Source: Euprymna scolopes
Taxonomy: Eukaryota > Mollusca > Cephalopoda > Sepiida > Sepiolidae
Direction: 5' to 3'
Assembly: GCA_024364805.1 (NCBI GenBank)
Contig: CM044509.1
Coordinates: 64,308,305-64,334,035, forward strand
DNA length: 25,731 nucleotides
Shown: positions 1 through 9,951 of the stretch, in pieces
How positions within the stretch are numbered: the first letter of the stretch is position 1
Layout of the letters: each line of letters begins with the position of its first letter
Translations under genes and position numbers: made by a program
Notes under the pieces: model-generated
What the model was told of the DNA's origin: nothing
What the model saw: only the letters and a program-made list of their open reading frames with translations
Database searches by the model: none

Positions 1-412
1 ATGCTACCTAGATTATAATATCTATGATTTATGAAACGAGGTCATGTGTATCTTGAATTTGGGCGACTTTTACACGCTATTTTCGCAATATTTTTTTCAC
101 TCCGCATGTTTCTTTGGATATGGAAATATAAAAAAGCGAAACTGTGAAAGTCAAGTTCTCAGCCTTCCGTGGCAAGATGTCCAGAAAAGCAATAAGGTTT
201 GATCAATGCGAGGAAAACCCTTTACATTAGATAATTGCTATTCATTTGGACACTCCACTTTTTATGGGGAGTTGGTTTTCTCGAACATACACAGAAACTG
301 GTTTGCAGCCAAAGCTAAGTGTTTCATTCCCCTATGGCATGATGTTTGACCTCATTAAATTTACGCAGCTGTCACTTAACTTTTTAATCATTTAATTTCA
401 CTCATTCTCAGT
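1..412. other. Unassigned AT-rich DNA
   Basis: I see no exon, RNA gene or recognisable transposon. The sequence is unique-looking and has no long open frame. It is probably intron or intergenic DNA. Confidence 0.5.
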
Positions 413-414
413 TC

Positions 415-505
415 TCTGCCCGTGTAGCGTGGTAGTAAGTTATTAAGGCTATTTACCTCAAGGGTTTGGGTTCAAGCCTACCTACCTACCAGAACTTTTT
501 TTTTT
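415..505 (+). repeat. tRNA-derived SINE head (remnant)
   Basis: A Pol III box A-like stretch (TAGCGTGGTAGTA, about 425-437) is followed about 30 bp later by a box B-like GGGTTCAAGCC (468-478). A T-rich stretch from 496 follows. Order and spacing match a tRNA-derived SINE head. The flanks do not pair well as an acceptor stem, so I do not call a functional tRNA. Confidence 0.55.
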
Positions 506-548
506 CTTTTTACACCTCCAAACAAAACACTATTTTTAATTTCTGGGG

Positions 549-1647
549 TTTTTTTTTTTTTTTTACATAGGCATCATCACTTAAGGCCCAGAGACTACTC
601 GAGGATAAGAGTTTAAGAGTGTACAGTAAAAATTGGACAATATAGTAATCATTAGTAATGGAAATTCGGTAAATTTATTAGCTTAAGTGGAACGGCTCAT
701 CAAGAACTTGTTTATATGAGACTTGAAGACAACCATATTGTAGTCAGCTGGAAAGCAGGCAAACGGAAGACAGTTCCACAAGCGTGCAGTTCTAAGAAAG
801 AAGCTTTGATCATGGAATCTACGTTTAAGTTTAGGCACAGATAAAGAGTGGGGGGAATTATTGATAGTATTTTCAACTAGACGAGTGTTTCTTGTGAATA
901 TTTAGCTAGGGGCGGGGTATAGATTGGAGCTCAGACGAGCACTTGCCATAAAAATAACGATAAAACGGAGACGAACTCGCAACATCTCTTCTGTGAGGAA
1001 GAGGTTGCAGGGAAGAGAAAAGGGCATCCCTACGAGGCTACAAAGTCTATTTTGAACTCTTATCAAGGCAGGATAAGTCCTTTCTAGCAGGTCCTGCTCA
1101 GATGTGGTAACAGTACTACATCCTTGGATGTACCGTGCTCTTATATAGGTAGAGAATTGCATCAGGAGTGAGATATCTACTGGATTGATAGGATTTTTCC
1201 AGCGGCCTTAGCAACGGATTTGATGTATGTGTTCCATTTCAGGTCAGGAATAAAGGGGAAGCCCAGAAGCTTGTAAAAACATGAAACCTCCCCAAGACGA
1301 GAGCCATTCATTTCAATTGATGCCAGATGGGCATTAAAGCGTTAATGATGGAAAGATAGAAGCTTGGTGTTAGATGCATTAAAAGTAACCAGCCACCTCT
1401 TTCCCTATTGTACCACATGTTCAAGACCAGAGGAGAAATAATCGGAGAGAACTTGGTTGTTTATGGTCTTAGATGTGCTACCATAGATAGTAGTGTCATC
1501 AGCATAAATGTCTACAAATAATGTAAGGATGTGATTTGGAAGATCATTAATGTAAATCAGGAAGAGAGTTGGGCCCAGGATGGACCCCTGAGGGACTCCA
1601 GCATTAATATTGTGAGCTTCTAGTTTTTGCCCATCAACCACTACTAA
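549..1647 (-). mobile_element. LINE family A, copy 1 (5'-truncated)
   Basis: Read on the minus strand, this is the 3' part of a non-LTR retrotransposon. It starts inside the reverse transcriptase near 1647 (matching copy 2 at 15530) and runs through the RT core, thumb region and 3' UTR to a poly-A tail, seen as T549-T564. Recognisable RT blocks are GVPQGSILGPTLF (about 1572-1610) and YADDTTIYG, with the catalytic YADD codons at 1495-1506. The copy aligns base by base with 14437-15530 with scattered substitutions and small deletions, for example near 1185, and its frame is broken. The RT style suggests the Jockey/CR1 group; the exact clade was not determined. Confidence 0.88.
1405..1641 (-). 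pseudogene. Reverse transcriptase fragment of LINE A copy 1
   Basis: This 78-codon open stretch holds the RT palm motifs N-A-G-V-P-Q-G-S and Y-A-D-D with about 35 residues between them, as in non-LTR reverse transcriptases. The enzyme would prime reverse transcription at nicked target DNA. There is no endonuclease and the frame closes soon after H-V-V-Q, so the fragment cannot encode a working enzyme. The following part, down to about 900, continues in other frames; residues resembling VQNRLCSLVG lie at 1042-1075. Confidence 0.85.
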
Positions 1648-1916
1648 ATTATTTATTATACTGAATTTAAAACTATACGTAATTAAATTCTTATTACTGT
1701 TATAATTAAATTATTACATAAATTATATTTCTTTGTATTTCTTAATTCTAAAACTATAAATTTATTTAATTGAAGTTTAGGAATTCGCTATATAGTCCGT
1801 TTTTGTGCTACGAAATAGATACTGTCAAGAATTGTAAGTGTCAACTGAATTAAAGAAATAAATTGTAAGATGGTCAACATAATGAAACTTGGAATATAGA
1901 CTTTTGTCATTTATTC

Positions 1917-1920
<4 letters not shown>

Positions 1921-1968
<48 letters not shown>
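1921..1968. repeat. (TA)n microsatellite
   Basis: Uninterrupted TA repeat of 24 units. Confidence 0.97.
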
Positions 1969-1971
<3 letters not shown>

Positions 1972-2044
1972 TGTGTTGGGTCCATAAAGGATAGAGTAAT
2001 TTCCTCTAGAAACTCGTGTAGGAGAGCACAATGTGAACAAGTTA

Positions 2045-2200
2045 GAAAGAAGAAACTGAACACAGCCATTTTCTATTCTAATTTATTTCACTTCCAGTTA
2101 AACTACTGCTGACCTAATCTCATCTGATGATCCTCGTTGTTTACTAGGTGAAATAAATTATGCAAAATGGCTATCTAGTTCTGTCGAGTTTCTTTTTTCT
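2045..2200. repeat. Inverted repeat (snapback), arms about 50 bp
   Basis: The left arm (about 2045-2094) is an imperfect reverse complement of the right arm (about 2146-2200). Shared blocks are AGAAACT, GCCATTTT and AATTTATTTCAC. The roughly 50-bp loop contains CTGATGA (2124-2130) and the right arm begins with GAAA (2150-2153), an arrangement like a hammerhead ribozyme core. I do not recognise the family. Confidence 0.7.
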
Positions 2201-2205
2201 ATCAT

Positions 2206-3124
2206 ATATTTTATGAGAAAGGTCCATCAAGCATTCTCACTATTATAAATCTTACAGAATTAAGATCTGGGCAGAACTTAGAGAATGACTTAATAAAATT
2301 TCAATTTCTTTTTTTTTTCTTAACCTGTGACCTCACTGAACTTGTTTTTCCATTAGGGAAAGCTTGGGAAACCACTGTTCTACACAATTAAAGCAAGTCT
2401 CATTCTTATTGACTGTTTAAATATAAATTGCGTCCTGCAAATTGTTTACACTTTTTTTTTTTTTCTTCAAGTGAATTTCTCTTGAACTGTTGCTGAGTTA
2501 CATTTTTTAAATCGAGTGTTATGACCTTCACTTTGGGAAGGTGGATTTACAACTAAAGGTTTTATGCGCTTGACATATTTTGACTGCATAAATAATCAAG
2601 ATTTATTATTTGCACCTAGATATGTGTGTGATCGTTTGTTTATTTTTTTAAGTAGAATTTTATTTGTCTTGTTTTAATTAATTTAGTGTTTTGTGCTGAT
2701 ACTTGAAACAATTTGTATGAGTCTTTCTAATTATTCTTTGCTCTATAATGATAAAGACCATTGTATGTGTCATGGGAGGATTCCATTATTTTTTATGATT
2801 CTGATTTTTAAAATCTCTAAATATTTAGCTATAGAGACCCCCCCCCCCCGTCCAGATTACCGTAAAAATCCATATAATAGGTACATATATTTTCACAAAC
2901 ATAAAAATGCACTCGTGGAGTTGATTCGATGATTCGTTGTACCGGTAGATTAAAATCAATAAATATTTATTTCATAATTAGTACCAGCAATGGAAAATTA
3001 AGATTTAAACAAAAACAAAAGAATCGTTTTTGGAATCTGAAAAGAAGGCACAATTTTTCTGATTCCAATACCATAAAAGTGCTGATTTTCTTTTTTTTTC
3101 CAATTCTGATTAATCATACCAACA
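2206..3124. other. AT-rich non-coding DNA
   Basis: No exon or transposon is recognised. It holds short poly-T tracts and a C10 run near 2840. Open frames here are chance stretches through AT-rich sequence. Confidence 0.5.
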
Positions 3125-3200
3125 TGTATGTATGTGTGTGTGTGTGTATATATATATATATACACGCACACACATATATATATATACACACACACACACG
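3125..3200. repeat. Compound (TG)n(TA)n(CA)n microsatellite
   Basis: GTATGTATGTG, then TG, TA, CA, TA and CA runs alternate to 3200. The compound array is largely palindromic and can fold on itself. Confidence 0.95.
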
Positions 3201-3666
3201 TGCGGTGGGATGATAAAATTGTCTCCATAACGAAAACAACTCTACAGCTTAAAGGAATGAAAAAAGAAAATAGCAAGTCAGACTACCTTTGTTGTGTGAA
3301 ATGAATTCATAAAAACACTTTATTTCCATAATGAGATTAAAAAAAAATTTTTTTTACCTTTGTGCACTGATTGATACATTTTTTTTTTTTTTTAACATTT
3401 TAGCTTGATATGTTTTTTTCATTTTATTTTTTTCATTCACCAATTAAAATGTTATTTTATATGAATATTAGTGCAAACACTGGTGGAGCAATTTTTTTTT
3501 TTCTATTATTGGCATCTTGTTTTTGAATGATTCACTTTAAAGGTATTGTTATTAGATATTGTTTGAATAGGAATGGTAATTTATATATTTAATTTTTTTC
3601 AATCCTTTGGGATGAGGCTTCATAATATATATATATATTTTTTTTCTCAGGCTGTTATTTTCATCT

Positions 3667-3790
3667 TTATAGTTGTTGTTGTTTCACCACGTTTTGGCCA
3701 ACTCATCCTTTGGCTTCCTTAAGATGTTAACCACCTGAAGAAGGCCAGAGGATCAATTGACGGAAAACAGTGAAACAACAACTACTATGA
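3667..3790. repeat. Short inverted-repeat element related to the 7853-8402 SINE
   Basis: The left arm (3667-3718) reads on the minus strand GTTGGCCAAAACGTGGTG, followed by AAACAACAAC. The right arm (3734-3790) reads GGCCAGAGGA and then GAAACAACAAC. The arms are imperfect reverse complements with almost no loop. The same motifs recur at 7853-8013 and 8223-8402. An A25 tract begins at about 3807. Confidence 0.7.
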
Positions 3791-3806
3791 GGTTAACAGC
3801 CCGTAA

Positions 3807-3831
3807 AAAAAAAAAAAAAAAAAAAAAAAAA
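3807..3831. repeat. Poly-A tract
   Basis: About 25 consecutive A, possibly the tail of the preceding retroposed element. Confidence 0.9.
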
Positions 3832-3937
3832 TGAATGCACAAAGAATGGTAAATGTTTTTTTTATGAGATTGTGATTCTTTCCCTTTCTTTATATATTTT
3901 ATTTTAACCAAATATTCAAATGTTGAAGAATATAAAT

Positions 3938-3989
3938 TTTTTTTTTTTTTTTTTAAGAATATAAAAAAAATTTTTTTTTTTTTTTCCAG
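3938..3989 (+). promoter_or_regulatory. 3' splice site and split poly-T tract of the LST2 exon
   Basis: Two long T runs (about 3938-3954 and 3971-3985), separated by a short A-rich stretch, lead into CCAG at 3986-3989, directly before the exon. The arrangement is a strong animal 3' splice site, with an unusually long and homopolymeric pyrimidine tract. The branch point was not identified. Confidence 0.75.
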
Positions 3990-4268
3990 AAGACTGATCG
4001 ATCATTGTTAGCTCAATTCTACTATGCAGATGAAGAGCTGAACATGGTGGCTGCCGAGTTGGACAGCTTTGATGGTCGAAAAGACCCCGAACGCTGTACA
4101 CTTTTGGTTAACCAACTCCGAGGATGCCAAGATAAGGTCTTAAATATTATCCAAAAGATAATGGATCAAGCAATTGATGTGGAACGAGCTAATCGGGATT
4201 TCAGAGTCAAGTTTCCTGATGATGTCTTACAAGAGAGTCTGGCAGGACAATTATGGTTTGGAGCTGAG
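3990..4268 (+). CDS. ZFYVE28: Internal exon of lateral signaling target protein 2 (LST2/ZFYVE28)
   Basis: The exon encodes 93 residues in one frame, beginning K-T-D-R-S and ending F-G-A-E. It carries the family blocks [27 protein letters not shown] and AGQLWFGAE, which I recognise from the conserved N-terminal region of LST2/ZFYVE28. A T-rich tract ending TTTCCAG lies directly before it and GAG|GTAAAG directly after, so it is a phase 0/0 internal exon; reading through the donor meets a stop after two codons. By family knowledge, LST2 is an endosomal FYVE-domain protein that dampens EGF-receptor signalling, and the worm gene lst-2 is a target of LIN-12/Notch. The FYVE domain lies near the C-terminus and is outside this window. 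The short first exon and the exon continuing C-L-A-A-G-S were not found. Identity is confident; the full gene model is not visible. Confidence 0.93.
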
Positions 4269-4274
4269 GTAAAG
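4269..4274 (+). promoter_or_regulatory. 5' splice site of the LST2 exon
   Basis: GAG|GTAAAG is a near-consensus donor. Homology to LST2 ends exactly here, because the family continues G-A-E-C-L-A-A-G whereas the genomic read-through gives V-K-stop. Confidence 0.8.
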
Positions 4275-4614
4275 TAGATCTTTTTGTTCTATTATTTCAG
4301 ATGATTTCATGCAACAGAGCATGGATGTGCATATGGCAACTGTATGCAAATACCAAGCCGTGTGCAAAGTGGCATCACAGTAAGGAAAAAAGACTATAAA
4401 AAGACTGTGCACGGACCAAGACATCACGCATCGCAGGAGAATGAGGAATAAATTTCATTTCTTAAAACCTGAAACAGCGCGTTGAAATTCTTTCCTATTC
4501 TTTGTCTCCTTTGCGACTGAGTCTACAACATATTGGGTCTATGCTTGTAAATATGTACTACATTGCATTCAGACTAAAATATTTTGTGTTGTATCAATAG
4601 GACTATTGATCATG

Positions 4615-4624
<10 letters not shown>

Positions 4625-4667
<43 letters not shown>
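4625..4667. repeat. (TA)n microsatellite
   Basis: About 21 TA units after a CT-rich lead. Confidence 0.96.
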
Positions 4668-4668
<1 letters not shown>

Positions 4669-5113
4669 TAGATGTATCTGTGACATATTGGATCACAACT
4701 ATCACTATTCTACTTTGATTTCTTTCAAAAATTTATAAATTGTGACATGTCTATTAAGCATTTCTTCTTGAAGCGAGAGAGAAAGTAGTCATTTTCATCC
4801 TCTCTATGAACTTTACTCACTATGCTCGTGTCTCGTCCATAAATCTTTCTAATTCCCCCCCACCCCCACCAAACTTTTGCAAAAAAGCACTTGTAAAGCT
4901 ACGACCACTATCAGCAAGTTCCCCTATTTCCTATGAATTTACTATGAACTGTTTTACAAAATATTCATGCAAATTAGACGTACAAATAACTGAATCTGCT
5001 ATATATGCAGTATTCTAAAAGAATTCAGTTATTGATTTAGACAATCAAGATGTTTTCATTGTAATATGTCTGTAGATTAATTAAAAATAAACTTTGGGAT
5101 TTATTCATTTAGA

Positions 5114-5160
<47 letters not shown>
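5114..5160. repeat. (GT)n(AT)n microsatellite
   Basis: About six GT units followed by about 17 AT units. Confidence 0.95.
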
Positions 5161-5161
<1 letters not shown>

Positions 5162-5537
5162 GAAATACTGAAATTACAGATTGTATAATACTGTAAACAG
5201 AAAGTCCAAATAAATATTAGTATCAATATTTATAAAACTATCCAGACAAGCAGATAAAGAAAGCTGAATATGCGAGATAGAGCAATAATATAAATGGAAA
5301 TTCTGAATTAAATTATGTAGAATTACAACAAAACTTACGGCTGACAAGGGATGTGGGTAATTATAAGTTTTGCTTATTACTTTTTACACCATGTGCTAAT
5401 AAACAAATTATCCATATCTATTTTGCTAATGACATTTCCTCCAATGAGATGAGCCAATCATTTTAAATCCATGGATAACGGAAAATATTTAATAATTATT
5501 TGTAATTTTAAATAATTTAATTCAAAATCTCCACTTT

Positions 5538-5570
5538 TGTGTGTATGTATATATATATATATATATATAA
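5538..5570. repeat. (GT/AT)n microsatellite
   Basis: GTGTGTATGTAT leads into an AT run. Confidence 0.9.
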
Positions 5571-6340
5571 TGTGTGGAAGTTTTGTGACTTTTGTTTTAG
5601 TGTAAATGCTGGCCAATTTTTTATTGAGAAATATATTTCTCTACAAAGCTAATTCAGTGAAAAAATTAATTGAAAAATGAAAACAATATTCTTTATTAAT
5701 TATTGAACAATTTTTATGAAACTTAAAAAAATAAACTAAAATTCAAATAAAGAAAAAAATGTAAGCAAGTTTTTGAATAAACAAATGACATCAAGCACAA
5801 AAATTTTGTTTTTTGTAATTTTATTTTGTGATTTATTTTGTTTTCAAATCAAAATAAATATTTGGATATTTTATATATAATTAACCAAATGTTTTACAAT
5901 TTTTTTCTATTAGGGTTAAGGTGTTCAGCATCTTTTAGCATCTTGTAACATTTTTTTGTAAATTGTCCAGATGATTCCAATAGAACGGTTCTTATACTGC
6001 ATATGTACACTTATTCATTTCGATATTTCGTTTCTCTCCCACCATAAAGAAGCATGAAATCTTCTCTTAATTGCCATAGCTCTCAAGTTTAGTCTGACTA
6101 GAGTAGTAGTAGTAGTAATAGAATTATCTGTCACTTTCATTTATGAGTTAACTAGAATATATTGTTTATGGATCATTTATTTACAAAATATATGCCTACA
6201 AAACAAACTAATGTACAAACTCTTTGCATAGAAAACATTAATTGGGTCTTGGCATAAAAAAAGAACCTGGCAACAGTTGACATGCTATAAAAACACAGTA
6301 CCGGAACAAATATTTATAGATAAGTTTAAAATTTATAGTA

Positions 6341-7200
6341 CAAGGTAACCAAAAGTTCTGTCTGTTTGTAAAGGCAAGCAAAAAAAAAGAAAAAAAAAAC
6401 GCTTCACAATATTAGTCTCTAAAGTAATTGTCATCAGCAGCCGGCACCTTCTGCCAACGTGTCTTCAACTGCTCAATCGCCTTATGGTAGAATCTAAGGG
6501 CTTGTTGCAAGTCTGATTCATTGAAGGATTTCTCATAAAGATGATCGTCCAGGGAGTGATAAAGGTGGTAATCAGATGACACAAGGTCACCCATCCATGT
6601 TGCTATATGGCATTCTTCACCTCTTGTGCGACCTGCAGCCTGGTGTTGTCATGGCGGTAAAGCACACCTTTGCAAGTCATCAGTGCTGGCACCTTCTGGC
6701 AAAATGCCTGTAGCACGCGTTTCAATTTCTGTGAGTATAAGTCTAGTGACTGTTTAGCCTGTTGTTAGCAGTTCATGAATCATTTGATGACCTGTCCATC
6801 AGGCACAAAGCATAATCTTGTGTGGGTGCATAGGTGGTTTTGCGGTGTTGGGGGCAGTTTTCCGAGGAGACAGCCAATGTCTAGAATGCTTGGAAGTTTC
6901 GTACAGAATCCACTTTTTATCACTGGTAAGCACTCGATTGAATAAAGATGCAGTGCAGTGGAAAGAAAGCAAACAGCCCTGAACAAGATCACTAGACATT
7001 TCCATCCTTCTCAGAGCTATCTGACCTATAACTGATGGCCGGGCACGTTATGGATTTTTTTTTTTCGTCTGATGTTCTTACATTTCAGCCGTCCAAATTT
7101 TAAAACAATTGCTACACACATTTTGTATATATTTCAACTTCATTCAATGGCTAATCCCCAAAAAAAACAAAGAAAAAACAGAACTTTATTGGTTACCTAG
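6341..7200 (-). mobile_element. Mariner DNA transposon relic with both terminal inverted repeats
   Basis: The left end CAAGGTAACCAAAAGTTCTG (6341-6360) matches the reverse complement of the right end, CTAGGTAACCAATAAAGTTC (to 7200), with a one-base indel. TA dinucleotides flank both ends (6339-6340 and 7201-7202), the expected mariner target duplication. The element is 860 bp against about 1.3 kb for an intact mariner. The shortfall lies in the N-terminal DNA-binding half, where only unrecognisable sequence (about 7020-7170) remains. Confidence 0.88.
6412..7010 (-). pseudogene. Mariner transposase, C-terminal half, degenerate
   Basis: In minus-strand order: TSDKKWILYE (about 6900-6927) is the first catalytic-D block of the visible half (family TSDEKWILYE), then HWLSPRKTAP and K-I-M-L-C. 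HDN (6645-6653), with VAQEVKNAI after it, is the second catalytic D. SSDYHLYHSL holds the third (codon 6571-6573), and TRWQKVPAADDNYF sits near the C-terminus. The second-to-third D spacing is shorter than the D,D34D spacing of mariners: about eight codons corresponding to the H-P-P-Y-S-P-D-L-A-P segment are missing. Several frameshifts and stops lie between the blocks, and the helix-turn-helix half is absent. The enzyme would cut and paste DNA at TA; this copy is dead. Confidence 0.88.
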
Positions 7201-7202
7201 TA

Positions 7203-7560
7203 TTATTTGCAGATCTTGTTAGTAAGTTGATAAATCTTGAGCAATTTTGTTTTTATTCTGCATTACATGTACCTATCCAGCATTGCTCAGTATGCAGTAG
7301 TCATTTTAGTTTTTAATTTTATTTCTTTTTTTTTTTTTTTCATTTTTTTTTAAGTTGACAACTATTGTATTCAATATAAAGTGGAGTTATGGAGTTAACC
7401 CTCTTCTTAATTTTTAATTTTAGGTGATTATTTAAAAATGTTTCATTTTAGTTGTCTGTAAACATCTAAGTAACTTTTCAAATAAATTGTATCAAAATGC
7501 TTTATTGCTAAGAACATGATACAACAATAATAAATAAAAATTATCTTATTCGTAATATTT
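7203..7560. other. AT-rich non-coding DNA
   Basis: No feature recognised beyond a T run near 7327-7340. Confidence 0.5.
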
Positions 7561-7569
7561 GGACAATTC

Positions 7570-7640
7570 AGACTACTCTTCTCATCATGGATGTTGTTCT
7601 CACAGCGTTTTGGCTGATGTAATCTCCGAATTAAAACTTC
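7570..7640 (-). repeat. Degraded fragment related to the 8126-8410 SINE body
   Basis: The minus strand reads AGCCAAAACGCTGTGAGAAC and then AACATCCATGATG. This resembles the GGCCAAAACGTGGTGAGAC block of the SINE body at 8232-8251. Confidence 0.45.
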
Positions 7641-7852
7641 TACCTGGTCATGGCTGACAGAAGTAGATGAAGCTACTCCTGTGGATTAAATAAAGCGTTT
7701 CTTTTGAAATTTCATATAACAGATTTCCGAGTTTGGCAAGATGCACCTGAAGATGATCAGAGATTATTTGAGATAAGAACAGTAGTTTGAATAAACATCC
7801 AAATAATGCTCCACCTCAAAAAAATTTTGATACAGAAAATTTTTTATTTTAT

Positions 7853-8013
7853 TGCAGACTATTATCCTCATCTTTTTAGTTGTTCCACGATGTTTCGGCC
7901 AACTATTCCTCTGGCCTTCGTCAAGTGGTAACCGCGACGGGGGTAGGAACTTCGAATCTCCTAATTGCATTCTCAGCAATTACTGCCATCCTTAGTTGTT
8001 GTCTCACCATGTT
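7853..8013 (-). repeat. Inverted partial copy of the SINE body (no tRNA head)
   Basis: The minus strand matches 8240-8402 along its length: GGTGAGACAACAACTA, GGCAGTAATTGCTGAG, GTCGCGGTTACCAC, CTTGACGAAGGCCAGAGG, GTTGGCCGAAAC and AACTAAAAAGATGAGGATAA. It lacks the tRNA-like head. With the + strand copy it makes a snapback with arms of about 160 bp and a loop of about 210 bp. Confidence 0.88.
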
Positions 8014-8125
8014 TAAAATAGTATATATTATATATACCATTCAGTAAGGACCTGACCATGGAAGATCAGATAATAAATAAATGTGGATTTATAAGACCAA
8101 AAAAAATCCAACCTTGATCGCCCTT

Positions 8126-8410
8126 CGGGGCCCGTGGCGCAGTTGATAGATGTCACATCTCTTTGGTTCCAGGTGAGCATTGTTTGAAGATAGCGGTTTC
8201 AAATCTATCCAAAGCTGGCCAGAAGCTTAGTTGGCCAAAACGTGGTGAGACGACAACAACTATGGAAGGCAGTAATTGCTGAGGATGCAGTTAGGGGATT
8301 CAAAGTTCCTACCCCGTCGCGGTTACCACCTGACGAAGGCCAGAGGAATAGTTGTCCGAAACGTTGTGAAACAACTAAAAAGATGAGGATAATTGTTTGC
8401 AATAAAATAA
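8126..8410 (+). repeat. tRNA-derived SINE with body and A-rich tail
   Basis: The head has box A TGGCGCAGTTGATAG (8135-8149) and box B GGTTTCAAATC (8195-8205). The gap between them is about 45 nt, which allows a long variable arm. The body (8216-8402) carries GTTGGCCAAAACGTGGTGAG, then CGTCGCGGTTACCAC, then CTGACGA (8330-8336), GGCC, a 12-base loop, GTCC and GAAA (8358-8361). The tail is AATAAAATAAATTAATAAAT. It is transcribed by Pol III in principle and mobilised by a LINE; the partner was not identified. Confidence 0.75.
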
Positions 8411-9740
8411 ATTAATAAATAATACTCATCTCAATAATGAATTCCAATTAAATAATATATATAGAAAATTCTTTTATTCATCAGTTTAAATGTTATTTGG
8501 GTTTGACTTTTAAAATTCAACAAAATGACTCCAGATTAGATTTAAGTTTGAATTTTTGACTATTTGGTAAATTGTAGTACCAAGTAGATGTCAATAAACA
8601 ATACAAAAATGAACTAAGTGACTCGTTGTCGAGACAGACAATAAATCCCAGAATGCTGTACGTAATAATCTTCAGTGTAAACAAACTTTGCAATTTGTTA
8701 CCTTTGCTCTACCACTGAACTCCTTGTGGTATTTGTGTATGCTTAAAAAATATGTCTACAGTAAAATAATTCCAAGTATTTTTTTTTTTTTTCACCTTTT
8801 AACAGAAACAATCGTGTTTGAGTTTTAACATTAATGAAAACTAATTTGAGAAAGCAAAAAAAAAAAAAAAACTTATTTGCTATCGAAACTCCAATATTTA
8901 TCCCAAATCTATTTGCATTGCAAACATGGCGTTGTTCTAGTTAAGCTAAAGCAGTTTTACTGGTTGGATATGTAATAATTGGCACTATTTTAGATCTGTG
9001 TCAATGTGTTACTTTGTTGATAAGAGATAAATTGCTGAAACATTACACTCGGCTATCAAATCAAAACTGCCATCCTATAAGCTCTCTTCCCTCATAGCCA
9101 AGACCACCAGAAAATATTAGCTTAAAAATTTTTTTTCATCACCTGTGTTATTGCTGATATTCATGTATAATTATGGAATTAAGTCATATTTCATGTATAA
9201 ATTATCATTTTCAATGCCCTAAAGAAAACAAAACATCAACTGTTGACTTTTTATTTAGAGCAGAGGATTTTTTTCTAAATTCAATTCTGATGGTGTGCAC
9301 TGTCTGACTTGCTATTTATTTTATCACTTTCCTGCAGCATATTTTTTTTATTTTCTAACTTTTTGTGACAAGATTGAAGTACACTTATTTCCAGACATAA
9401 ATATACAAATAAATGCTTCTTAGTTATCTTAATAGAGTAGAGAATGATTAGGAAGTTCACTTTAAATGTTGCCATTATAGATTTGAATGATTCCAATGCA
9501 TAGTATTTGCATGTTAAAAAAATTCATAATGGCAATGAAGAAAGTTTTCAGAAATAGAATCAATGTTTTGTTATAAATATGGTTGGCAGTCAATTTTTTT
9601 TTTTTTCTACATGACTCCAACATTCGCTCTACAAATCCTATAAAACTGGCTCGTATTGATTAGTTTCAGGCGTCTTTTATTTGGGATATAAAAAGCTTCG
9701 ATTATTCTATGATGACTTTATGATTTAATGATGCATGTGC
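8411..9740. other. AT-rich non-coding DNA
   Basis: No exon or named repeat recognised. Homopolymer runs lie near 8780, 8858, 9129 and 9597. Confidence 0.5.
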
Positions 9741-9762
9741 AGTCTGCAGAATGTAGCCCCGA

Positions 9763-9951
9763 CTAACCCAACAAGCAGCAAAATTCCACCTCTACACTGT
9801 AGAGATCTTTAGATGTTGGAAAACTTTCTACTCAAATAGTTTCTTCCCTCAAACTGCTAGACTTTGGAATTCCCTCCCAGATCCCTGCTTTCCTGACCAG
9901 AGGTTAAAGTGTACTGTGAGCAGACATCTTGCTGCTCAACGCCATACATAA
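9763..9951 (+). pseudogene. LINE family D, C-terminal end of the reverse transcriptase ORF, copy 1
   Basis: An open frame of 62 codons ends at TAA (9949-9951). It reads F-H-L-Y-T-V-E-I-F-R, then NSFFPQTARLWNSLP, then D-P-C-F-P and a terminal S-R-H-L-A-A-Q. The F-F-P-x-T-A-R-L-W-N-S-L-P signature is typical of the C-terminus of non-LTR retrotransposon ORF2 proteins, which lack RNase H here. No start and no catalytic core are present. The same sequence recurs on the minus strand at 25215-25435. Confidence 0.82.

Larger units (their letters stand above)
4275..6338. other. Downstream intron of LST2, AT-rich
   Basis: This follows the exon donor. It contains three TA-rich arrays (listed separately) and a short GTA repeat near 6103-6117. 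No next LST2 exon could be read in any plus-strand frame. Confidence 0.6.

Noticed and set aside
2929-3213. Overlapping open frames on both strands across a simple repeat
   Set aside because: They are encoded by TG/TA/CA repeats and flanking AT-rich DNA, with low-complexity products and no splice context.
8126-8215. Functional tRNA gene with a long variable arm
   Set aside because: No paired acceptor stem, box B is imperfect, and it continues into a repeated SINE body with an A-rich tail.
8620-8740. tRNA-like box A on the minus strand (AGTTCAGTGGTAGAGCA)
   Set aside because: No box B or cloverleaf follows at the right distance, so it is probably chance.
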